From the NCBI GenBank assembly GCA_002372575.1, contig DFHC01000051.1, forward strand, positions 1-9,556: 9,556 bases of DNA, written 5' to 3'. The notes under the pieces were generated by a model. That model was not told the origin of the DNA. It saw only the letters and a program-made list of their open reading frames with translations, and searched no databases. Each line of letters begins with the position of its first letter. The stretch's first letter is position 1. A program made the position numbers and the translations under genes. Source of the stretch: a bacterium UBA3734 (lineage in GTDB: Bacteria; Bacteroidota; Bacteroidia; Bacteroidales; Bacteroidaceae). Below, piece after piece: positions 1 through 6,407 of this stretch.

Positions 1-20
1 TAGAGAGCCTCTCTCTCCGC

Positions 21-66
21 AAAACAGCGCAACAAGTTGAGAAACAACGAGTTGCGCTTTATTTTT
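21..66. terminator. Stem-loop terminator downstream of the flippase gene
   Basis: Bases 26-33 (AGCGCAAC) are perfectly complementary to 51-58 (GTTGCGCT). Inside them 36-39 (GTTG) pairs with 45-48 (CAAC) around a five-base AGAAA loop, with a 2x2 internal mismatch between the two stems. On the minus strand, which is how the flippase gene that stops at 65-67 is read, the stem is followed by GTTTTG, a short T-run. On the plus strand the stem runs into TTTATTTTT, so it could also stop transcription entering from the left. The pairing is seen directly; intrinsic termination is inferred from structure and position. Confidence 0.7.
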
Positions 67-1546
67 ACCGATTTCCAAACCTCTTCTTCAAACCCTCCCA
101 AAAATGGGTTTTCTTGTGCAGTATTTTTAGGGAGATGAAGAAGCTGAGCAGGAAAAGGAAAGCACCCAGCGTCCAGTAGGGAACGCCCGTGAACAAGCGG
201 GTGACGGCATAGGCCGCGATGCCGATGCTCATCTGCGACAAGAGCAAGACTACAAGGAACGGACGCAGTTGCACGCCGAATTTCAGTTTCGTATAAATCA
301 GCACGAGCAGAATGTTGAACACGCCCGCAGCAAGAATGGCGACTCCCGTTCCCGTCAGGCCATCGTAGAGGTAGCCCAAAATGGTCAGACCGACCACAAC
401 GACATCGTAAACACCCTCTAAAAACAAGTATGAGAGCGATGCGCCCTTGGCCAGCGAAAGGTATTCCACCGACAGCGTGACAGCCCGCAGATAAAGCGAG
501 AGCGACATGATGCGCATCATATCGACGACGGGCAGGAACTGGCCACTCGTGAGCAGTGGTAGTCCGATGGGGAGCAGGAACATGGCGGCGACAATGATGG
601 GGGAAATCAAGAACAGCGACACCTCGGCCTGCTTGCTGATGAGGTCGTTGAAGCGGACAACATTGTTATTGACCGCCGACAGTCGCGGGAAATAGTCGCT
701 TTCCATCGCCGAGAAAATCACGCCGGCATAGGTCATGGTCATCATGAAACCCACGTTGTAGAGGCCAACCTCGTGGAGCGACGCCACATTGTTCAGATAA
801 GTGCGGATGGCAAAATCGGCTCCGCTACCGAAAATGCCTGCCAACGTGAAGGCCACACCAAGCCTCACCATGCCCATGCCCTCGCCCAGAATGCCGCGGG
901 CGGAAGTGAGCCGAATCGGATAGAGCCTGTGGGAACGGCTGATGGTCAGCAGCATGGCCACCAACGCCGTCAGCAGCATGACGGGCACGATGCCGCTCTC
1001 GCCGAACAGGTAATAGACGGGAACGGCTATCAGCAGGGAAGCCAGCATATTATAGACCTGAATGACGGCAAGCGAACGCAGTTGCCGAGCACCTTTCAGA
1101 ATGGCCGTTTCGCCACCTGTCACGGCCATCATGCCCACGAGCGGCGCCAGCACCATGAAGTGGAGCGTGTGGTCGCCCCATGTGAAGGTGAGCTGGCTCA
1201 GCATGGGACCGACGAGCATACACAGAAGCGTGCCCACCAAGCCCGTGAGCAGGCTCCATGCTCGCACAATCTTCACGAAATGGGCTATGCGCGCTTCGTC
1301 GCCAGAGTCGAAAAGTTCGGAAATGTTGCGCACGGCACTGAACGAAACACCCAGATTCGTGGCCTGGGAAATGAAATTGGCCGTGGTTTGAAAGAGCGAC
1401 GCCAGCCCCATGCCACCAGGGCCGAGCAACAAGGCAACGATCTTCGTACGAACAAGGCCGATAAGAATATTCAGACCCTGCACGCCACCAAAAAGACTCG
1501 TATATTTCAGAATATGTCGGTAGCTATCGTTGTCGTACTCTTTCAT
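65..1546 (-). CDS. Wzx-type polysaccharide / O-antigen flippase
   Basis: This is a 493-residue polytopic inner-membrane protein of the O-antigen translocase (MOP/polysaccharide transporter) superfamily. It would flip lipid-linked glycan units from the cytoplasmic to the periplasmic face of the inner membrane. What is seen: long hydrophobic segments spread along the whole length (for example about residues 95-117, 127-145, 160-182, 186-203, 228-245, 262-280, 310-333, 372-394, 397-418, 428-449, 457-474), an N-terminal amphipathic stretch with GGVQGLNILIGLVRTKIVA (about 20-38) and LLGPGGMG (about 40-47), both typical of this family, and a basic C-terminus. The frame can be extended 8 codons to a TTG at 1570, but that codon lies inside a -7 promoter element, so the ATG at 1544-1546 is chosen. 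It is transcribed away from the glycosyltransferase block and shares its divergent promoter region. The transported glycan is unknown, so wzx is not assigned as a symbol. Confidence 0.88.
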   Translation of the reverse strand: MKEYDNDSYRHILKYTSLFGGVQGLNILIGLVRTKIVALLLGPGGMGLASLFQTTANFISQATNLGVSFSAVRNISELFDSGDEARIAHFVKIVRAWSLLTGLVGTLLCMLVGPMLSQLTFTWGDHTLHFMVLAPLVGMMAVTGGETAILKGARQLRSLAVIQVYNMLASLLIAVPVYYLFGESGIVPVMLLTALVAMLLTISRSHRLYPIRLTSARGILGEGMGMVRLGVAFTLAGIFGSGADFAIRTYLNNVASLHEVGLYNVGFMMTMTYAGVIFSAMESDYFPRLSAVNNNVVRFNDLISKQAEVSLFLISPIIVAAMFLLPIGLPLLTSGQFLPVVDMMRIMSLSLYLRAVTLSVEYLSLAKGASLSYLFLEGVYDVVVVGLTILGYLYDGLTGTGVAILAAGVFNILLVLIYTKLKFGVQLRPFLVVLLLSQMSIGIAAYAVTRLFTGVPYWTLGAFLFLLSFFISLKILHKKTHFWEGLKKRFGNR

Positions 1547-1567
1547 ATAAAACTTAAAAATAGAACG

Positions 1568-1599
1568 CAAAATTACAATTTTTATTGCTTTTCTGCAAA
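1568..1599 (-). promoter_or_regulatory. Bacteroidetes-type promoter of the flippase gene
   Basis: Read on the minus strand, TTTG (1599-1596) is followed after exactly 20 bases by TAATTTTG (1575-1568). This is a full match to the Bacteroides primary sigma factor consensus TTTG-N19-21-TAnnTTTG. Transcription would start around 1562-1565, giving a leader of about 16-19 bases before the ATG at 1546. This supports that ATG over the upstream TTG. The match is seen directly; activity is inferred. Confidence 0.75.
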
Positions 1600-1615
1600 T
1601 TATTTCTTATTTTTG
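1584..1615 (+). promoter_or_regulatory. Bacteroidetes-type promoter of the glycosyltransferase operon
   Basis: TATTTTTG at 1608-1615 is a perfect TAnnTTTG -7 element. ATTG at 1584-1587 matches three of four bases of the -33 TTTG element, with a 20-base spacer. The predicted transcription start (about 1618-1622) falls on or next to the ATG at 1620, so the mRNA would be leaderless or nearly so. The -33 half overlaps that of the opposing flippase promoter (shared bases 1584-1599). Confidence 0.7.
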
Positions 1616-1619
1616 CACC

Positions 1620-2534
1620 ATGAAACTGTCAATCGTCATACCCGTTTACAACGTAGAACACACTTTGGAGAGGTGTGTGCAAAGCGTACTCAACCAGAAA
1701 TTCCGCGACTATCAGCTGATTCTCGTCGATGACGGCTCTACCGACGGCAGCCGCGAAATCTGCCACCGACTCTCGCGACAGGAGCAGCGCATACAGGTGA
1801 TTCACCAGAAAAACGCCGGACTGAGCGCGGCCCGCAACGCCGGAATCAAAAAGGCAAAGGGCGAATACATCACCTTCATCGACAGCGACGACTACATCGG
1901 TTCCGAAACGCTGAAACCGCTGATGGACGAACTGTCTATCCGCCACGACTACGACATTCTGGAGTATTCCGTCTATGAGCACTTCGGGCGACCCAAGCAC
2001 ATGCACGCGCTGCGCCTCGACCATCGCGAATACACCAACATGCACGAATACTGGTACGAGTGCGAGGCATACAAGCACACCTATTCGTGTAATAAAATCT
2101 ATCGTCGTAGCCTGTTCTACGGCCTGGAGTTTCCCGTCGGAAAGAAATTTGAAGACGCCCATATGCTGCCGCAGCTGCTGGAACGCTGCCAGACCGTGGC
2201 CACAACCTCCGAGGGCTACTATTATTATTGCTACAACACGCGCGGAATCACCGCCAATGCCGACGGCCACGACCTCAACGACCTGCTGCAGGCCCACATC
2301 AAGGTGCTGCGCGACAGCACGCTGCTCTCGCCGCCCGACACGGTTTACTACGGCCACGTGCTGAATATTGCGCTCGACGTGTATCGCGACACCGGAGTAG
2401 TGCCCGACCTGCCCTCGCCGAAAGAAGTGAACGTGCAGCAGAGAGCCGGCACAAGAACACCGCTGAAAATGAAAATCATGCAAACCATCGGACTGAAACG
2501 ACTATGCCAACTCCACAAACTGATTCGCAGGTAG
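1620..2534 (+). CDS. Family 2 (GT-A) glycosyltransferase
   Basis: This 304-residue cytoplasmic, probably membrane-associated enzyme would transfer a sugar from a nucleotide-sugar donor to a growing surface glycan. GT2 motifs are plain: IPVYN (7-11), VDDGSTDGS (36-44) for nucleotide binding, NAGLSAARNAG (65-75), and the metal-binding FIDSDDY (86-92, DxD-type). A later FED at 177-179 sits where the family's catalytic acidic residue is expected, after CNKIYRR (157-163). The protein begins directly with the first beta strand, so the ATG at 1620 is well fixed, even though the -7 promoter box ends only four bases upstream. The C-terminus is basic (ending LHKLIRR), which may help membrane contact. 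Its 3' end overlaps the next gene by 31 bases in another frame. The sugar and acceptor cannot be told from the sequence. Confidence 0.9.
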   Translation: MKLSIVIPVYNVEHTLERCVQSVLNQKFRDYQLILVDDGSTDGSREICHRLSRQEQRIQVIHQKNAGLSAARNAGIKKAKGEYITFIDSDDYIGSETLKPLMDELSIRHDYDILEYSVYEHFGRPKHMHALRLDHREYTNMHEYWYECEAYKHTYSCNKIYRRSLFYGLEFPVGKKFEDAHMLPQLLERCQTVATTSEGYYYYCYNTRGITANADGHDLNDLLQAHIKVLRDSTLLSPPDTVYYGHVLNIALDVYRDTGVVPDLPSPKEVNVQQRAGTRTPLKMKIMQTIGLKRLCQLHKLIRR

Positions 2535-3490
2535 GCAAGAAGCTGAAAATCAGCTTCATCGTCACCACCTACAACCTCGCGCCCGATATGCTCCGAGAGT
2601 GTCTTGAGAGCATTCTGGCCTTGTCGCTGAGTCAGCAGGAAAGGGAAATCATCCTCGTGGACGACGGGTCGGAAAAATCGCCGCTCGACAGCCTCGGCGA
2701 CCTGCTCGGCGACCTGCTCTACGTCAGACAGAAAAACCAAGGCCTCAGCATCGCGCGAAACACGGGGCTACAGATGGCGTCGGGAAACTACATCCAGTTT
2801 GTGGATGGCGACGACATGCTCATCTCCAGCGTCTATGAGCACTGCCTCGACATCGTCCGATCCGCCCAAGCCGACATGGTTATCTTCGACTTCACCCACA
2901 GCCCGAAAGCCTCGGGCAAGGCCACCCACGAAGAAAAACCCATGCAGGGAACCGAACTGATGCGCCACCACAACATTCGCGGAACGGCATGTGGCTATCT
3001 GTTCCGACGCGCCATTCTTGGCGACCTCCGCTTCACACCCGGCACCTACCACGAAGACGAGGAGTTCACGCCCCACCTGCTGCTCAGGGCCGAAACCGTG
3101 TATAAAACCGAGGCGAAAGCCTATTTCTACAGGAAAAGGGCCAACTCCATCACCACCGACAAGGAAAAAACCGAGACGCGACTGAGCGACATGCAGGAAA
3201 TCATCGTCCGACTCAACCGGCAGGCCGACCGAATGCCCTCAGAAGACCGACAGGCCATGCAACGACGTGTGGCACAGCTCACGATGGACTACATCTACAA
3301 AATCATTGTCGATACGCGAAACCGCGACTATCTCAACGAAAAACTCAACGAACTCCGGGCACACGGACTCTATCCCCTACCCGATCGCAACTATACGCGG
3401 AAATACAACTGGTTCCAGCGGCTGGCCAACTCCGAAAAAGGCCTGCGGATGCTGATGTTCGTACTGCCATACACAAAACGAGAACGATGA
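2504..3490 (+). CDS. Family 2 (GT-A) glycosyltransferase, second copy type
   Basis: This is a 328-residue GT2 enzyme. Motifs: SFIVTTYN (17-24), ILVDDGS (50-56), NQGLSIARNTG (78-88), the DxD-type FVDGDD (99-104), and an acidic HEDEEF (183-188) at the position of the catalytic base. After about residue 210 comes a predicted helical, charged tail of about 115 residues. The open frame continues upstream to 2228, but that stretch is a shadow of the preceding gene with proline/arginine-rich, low-quality sequence. The ATG at 2504 puts 14 residues before the first strand and is the best start. It lies inside the end of the previous gene, which suggests translational coupling. Residues 64-71 are a perfect duplication of LGDL encoded by a 12-base tandem repeat. 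It differs clearly from the first GT2, so it likely makes a different linkage; donor and acceptor are unknown. Confidence 0.87.
   Translation: MPTPQTDSQVGKKLKISFIVTTYNLAPDMLRECLESILALSLSQQEREIILVDDGSEKSPLDSLGDLLGDLLYVRQKNQGLSIARNTGLQMASGNYIQFVDGDDMLISSVYEHCLDIVRSAQADMVIFDFTHSPKASGKATHEEKPMQGTELMRHHNIRGTACGYLFRRAILGDLRFTPGTYHEDEEFTPHLLLRAETVYKTEAKAYFYRKRANSITTDKEKTETRLSDMQEIIVRLNRQADRMPSEDRQAMQRRVAQLTMDYIYKIIVDTRNRDYLNEKLNELRAHGLYPLPDRNYTRKYNWFQRLANSEKGLRMLMFVLPYTKRER
2693..2719 (+). repeat. 12-base tandem repeat inside the second GT2 gene
   Basis: CTCGGCGACCTG occurs twice head to tail (2693-2704 and 2705-2716) and is followed by a further CTC. It encodes LGDL-LGDL-L in the loop after the first GT2 nucleotide-binding motif. 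The unit is a multiple of three, so slippage would change length by four residues without a frameshift. Confidence 0.85.
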
Positions 3491-4602
3491 AAATACTCCT
3501 CATAGGCGAATACAGCAACGTGCACTGGACGCTGGCCGAAGGACTGCGCGAGCTCGGACACGAGGCGACAGTGGTGTCGAACGGCGACTTCTGGAAGAAT
3601 TATCCACGCAACATCGACGTTTCGCGACCCAAGGGACGGCTCGGCGTCCCGCTGCTGATGCTGAAAATCCTTCGTCTGCTACCGAAAATGAGGAATTTCG
3701 ACGTCGTGCAACTCATCAACCCGATGTTTTTCGAGTTGAAAGCCGAGCGACTACGTTTCTTTTACCATTTTCTGCGCAAAAACAACCGAAAAATCGTGCT
3801 CGGAGCCTTCGGCATGGACTATTACTGGGTGTCGGAGTGCGTCCATCGGAAGCCGCTCCGCTACAGCGACTTCAACATCGGCATGGAGCTGCGCACGGAC
3901 CAGAATGCGATGGCAGAACGCGCCGACTGGCTCGGAACGGCCAAGGAGACGCTCAATCGCCACATCGCCGAAGATTGCGACGGCATTGCCACCGGACTCT
4001 ACGAATACGATGTGTGCTATCGCCCGCACTTCCCCGAGAAAACGCAGTTTATCCCCTATCCGATTAAATTGGGAGATGGAAAGAGGAGTGAAGGGGGAAA
4101 GAAAGGGAACAAAAGGGAAAAGCAACGGCTGCGGCTCTTCATCGGCATCAACCGAAGTCGCTCGGAATACAAAGGCACCGACATCATGCTGCGCGCCGCA
4201 CAGGACATCGCCCAGAAATATCCCGAGAAAGTGGAGCTGAAGGTCGCCGAGTCGGTGCCGTTCGCGGAATATCGCCTCATGATGGACGATTCCGACGTCA
4301 TTCTCGACCAGCTCTACAGCTACACGCCTGCAATGAACGCGCTCGAGGCCATGTCGCGCGGACTGATTGTCGTGGGCGGCGGCGAGCCCGAGAACTACGA
4401 AATCCTCGGCGAAAACGAGCTGCGACCCATCATCAACGTAGCGCCGAACTACGAAAGCGTCTGCCACGAACTCGAACAGCTCGTGCTGCACCCCGAGCGC
4501 ATTCCCGAACTCAAGCGGCAGGGCATCGAATACATCCGCCGACACCACGACCACCTGAAAGTGGCACGAGAATACGAACAATTTTACAACCACATTTTAT
4601 GA
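3487..4602 (+). CDS. GT-B fold glycosyltransferase (GT4-like)
   Basis: This is a 371-residue glycosyltransferase with two Rossmann-like halves. The N-terminal half starts MKILLIGEYSNVHWTLAEGL, a beta strand and Gly-containing turn typical of GT-B enzymes, then VVQLINP (73-79). The C-terminal half begins after FIPYPI (188-193) and has RSEYKGTDIML (225-235), matching the GT4 KG donor-phosphate region, and NALEAMSRGLIVVGGGEPENYE (about 284-305), matching the GT4 LEAMA.G.PVV region. The first Glu of the usual EX7E pair is not evident (Tyr279 at that position); Glu287 is present. Residues 196-213 form a lysine/glycine-rich insertion between the two halves, encoded by a purine-only-like tract. The start ATG overlaps the previous stop (ATGA, 3487-3490) and the end overlaps the next start in the same way, so translation is probably coupled throughout. 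No signal peptide or membrane segment is seen. Substrates are unknown. Confidence 0.83.
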   Translation: MKILLIGEYSNVHWTLAEGLRELGHEATVVSNGDFWKNYPRNIDVSRPKGRLGVPLLMLKILRLLPKMRNFDVVQLINPMFFELKAERLRFFYHFLRKNNRKIVLGAFGMDYYWVSECVHRKPLRYSDFNIGMELRTDQNAMAERADWLGTAKETLNRHIAEDCDGIATGLYEYDVCYRPHFPEKTQFIPYPIKLGDGKRSEGGKKGNKREKQRLRLFIGINRSRSEYKGTDIMLRAAQDIAQKYPEKVELKVAESVPFAEYRLMMDDSDVILDQLYSYTPAMNALEAMSRGLIVVGGGEPENYEILGENELRPIINVAPNYESVCHELEQLVLHPERIPELKRQGIEYIRRHHDHLKVAREYEQFYNHIL

Positions 4603-6344
4603 AAAAAACAATCATCACGTGCCTCTCGGCACTATTAAGCATTCTACCCATGACGGCAAAAGAAAAAAACATCACACTACGCATCATCCAGACCACCGAC
4701 GTCCACGGCGCATTCTTTCCCTACGACTTCATCAACCGCAAGCCCAAACGAGGTTCGCTCGCCCGAGTGAGCACCTACGTAAACCGCCTGCGCAGCGAAA
4801 TGGGCGACCGCGTCATCCTGCTCGACAACGGCGACATCCTGCAAGGGCAGCCCACGTGCTACTACTACAACTTCGTCAATACCCAATCGACGCACATCGC
4901 CGCCGACCTCATCAACTATATGCGCTACGACGCGCAGACCGTCGGAAACCACGACATAGAGCCCGGACACGAAGTCTATGACAAGTGGATTCGCGAGGTG
5001 CAGTGTCCCACGCTCGGCGCAAACGTCATCGACACGCGCACCGGACAGCCCTACTTGAAACCCTACACCGTTCTGGAGCGCGAGGGCGTGAAAATCGCCA
5101 TTCTCGGACTGCTCACGCCCGCCATTCCCAACTGGCTCACGCCCGATAAATGGAACGACCTGCGCTTCGACGACATGACCGCCACGGCCCGACGCTGGGT
5201 GAAGCACTTGCAGGAAAACGAGAAGCCCGACGTCATTATCGGACTCTTCCACAGCGGCAAAGAGGGCGGCATCGTCACCGACAAGTACGACGAAAACGCC
5301 TCGCTGCGCATCGCCCGCGAGGTTCCGGGCTTCGACATCGTGTTCTTCGGCCACGACCACGAGCAACACAACGAATGCGTCACCAACACCGAAGGCAAGA
5401 CCGTGCTCTGCCTCAATCCCGCCAACAACGCCACGGCACTCGCCGATGCGCAAATCGACCTGACGCTCCGCAAGGGCAAGGTTGTGGCGAAAAAAGTGAC
5501 GGGAATGCTCGCCGACATCACCACCGAGGCCATCGACGAGGCGCTGATGAAGCATTTCCAGCCCCACATCGACGAGGTGAATGCCTACATCGACCGTGAA
5601 ATCGGCGAGTTCAAGCGCACCATCCACATCCGCGACAGCTATTTCGGCAACTCGGCCTTCAACGACTTCATCCTCAACCTGCAACTGCAAATCACCGGTG
5701 CCGACATCGCCTTCAACGCGCCGCTCTCGTTCGACGCCGCCATCCAGGCCGGCCCCGTGCGTGTGAGCGACATGTTCAACCTCTACAAATACGAAAACCA
5801 GCTCTTCGTGATGCGGCTCACGGGCGAGGAAATCCGCCGCCACCTCGAAATGAGCTACAACCAGTGGGTGAACACCATGCAGTCGCCCGACGACCACCTC
5901 TTCCTGCTCACCGAGGAGAAGAGCCGAGGCGACCACCGTCGCTTCCTCGGCTTCAAATATCCGTTTTTCAACTTCGATGCCGCTGCGGGAATCGACTACG
6001 AGGTGGATGTGACGAAGCCCGACGGCCAGAAGGTGCGCATCCTGCAAATGTCGAACGGCCAGCCCTTCGACGAGGCGAAATGGTACCGTGTGGCCGTGAA
6101 CAGCTATCGCGGCAACGGCGGCGGCGAACTGCTCACGCGCGGTGCCGGCATTCCCCACGATAGCCTTGAAAGCCGCATCGTCTGGCGCAGCGAGCGCGAC
6201 CAACGCTACTATCTGATGCAGGAAATCGAAAAGCTGCGAGTCGTTGACCCGCAGCCTAACCACAACTGGCGTTTCGTGCCCGAGGAATGGGTGAAACCCG
6301 CCGCCGAGAGAGACCGGAAGCTGCTGTTTAAAACGAAAGAATAA
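4599..6344 (+). CDS. Secreted metallophosphatase / 5'-nucleotidase (UshA/CpdB-like)
   Basis: This 581-residue enzyme has an N-terminal Sec signal peptide (residues 1-20, cleavage likely after PMTA; no lipobox cysteine), so it should act in the periplasm. The dinuclear-metal phosphatase motifs are complete: DVH (34-36), GDILQG (78-83), GNHD (116-119), FHSG (217-220) and GHDH (251-254). The 5'-nucleotidase C-terminal domain spans about 335-545, with GNSAFNDFI (350-358), a Phe-rich substrate-stacking region (456-460) and NSYRGNGGGELL (501-512). Family members hydrolyse nucleoside monophosphates, UDP-sugars or 2',3'-cyclic nucleotides. The YDF...KP spacing near 42-49 and the SYR..GGG motif lean towards the CpdB-like side, but the substrate is not determined. 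The ATG overlaps the stop of the GT-B gene (ATGA), making it the last gene of the glycosyltransferase operon; a strong terminator follows. A role in recycling nucleotides or controlling nucleotide sugars is inference. Confidence 0.9.
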   Translation: MKKTIITCLSALLSILPMTAKEKNITLRIIQTTDVHGAFFPYDFINRKPKRGSLARVSTYVNRLRSEMGDRVILLDNGDILQGQPTCYYYNFVNTQSTHIAADLINYMRYDAQTVGNHDIEPGHEVYDKWIREVQCPTLGANVIDTRTGQPYLKPYTVLEREGVKIAILGLLTPAIPNWLTPDKWNDLRFDDMTATARRWVKHLQENEKPDVIIGLFHSGKEGGIVTDKYDENASLRIAREVPGFDIVFFGHDHEQHNECVTNTEGKTVLCLNPANNATALADAQIDLTLRKGKVVAKKVTGMLADITTEAIDEALMKHFQPHIDEVNAYIDREIGEFKRTIHIRDSYFGNSAFNDFILNLQLQITGADIAFNAPLSFDAAIQAGPVRVSDMFNLYKYENQLFVMRLTGEEIRRHLEMSYNQWVNTMQSPDDHLFLLTEEKSRGDHRRFLGFKYPFFNFDAAAGIDYEVDVTKPDGQKVRILQMSNGQPFDEAKWYRVAVNSYRGNGGGELLTRGAGIPHDSLESRIVWRSERDQRYYLMQEIEKLRVVDPQPNHNWRFVPEEWVKPAAERDRKLLFKTKE

Positions 6345-6360
6345 CAGCCCGAATTCCTCG

Positions 6361-6407
6361 AAAAAAGAGCATCACTCCCGACTTCAGTTTCGGGAGTGAT
6401 GTTTTTT
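6361..6407. terminator. Bidirectional intrinsic terminator between convergent operons
   Basis: Bases 6370-6381 (CATCACTCCCGA) pair perfectly with 6390-6401 (TCGGGAGTGATG), giving a 12-bp stem with an eight-base loop (6382-6389). T6402-6407 follows on the plus strand. The A-run 6361-6366 gives six T on the minus strand after three bases. It lies 25 bases after the nucleotidase stop and can serve both convergent transcripts. The right arm and the last loop bases are also the final codons (His-Ser-Arg-Asn-stop) of the minus-strand gene. Confidence 0.92.

Noticed and set aside
1..16. A small GAGAG/CTCTC palindrome at the left window edge.
   Set aside because: Too short and simple to interpret, and the sequence to its left is missing.
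1547..1570. A TTG start giving a flippase eight residues longer.
   Set aside because: The TTG lies inside the -7 promoter element, upstream of the predicted transcription start, so it would not be in the mRNA.
773..1732. A 319-codon plus-strand open frame crossing the flippase gene and the divergent promoters.
   Set aside because: His/Gln/Arg-rich product without domains; it runs through the promoter region and into the GT2 gene in another frame.
1629..2483. A 284-codon minus-strand open frame over the first GT2 gene.
   Set aside because: Pure shadow of the GT2 coding frame; low-complexity Val/Gln/His-rich product and no promoter or motif.
2228..2503. A 92-residue N-terminal extension of the second GT2 enzyme.
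   Set aside because: It overlaps the well-supported first GT2 gene and is Arg/Pro/Ala/His-rich. The GT2 fold begins only 14 residues after the ATG at 2504.
4677..6263. A 528-codon open frame on the minus strand, antisense to the nucleotidase gene.
   Set aside because: It is the mirror of a GC-rich gene with strong third-position bias. Its Val/His/Gly/Ala-rich protein shows no domain, while the plus-strand frame has all metallophosphatase motifs.
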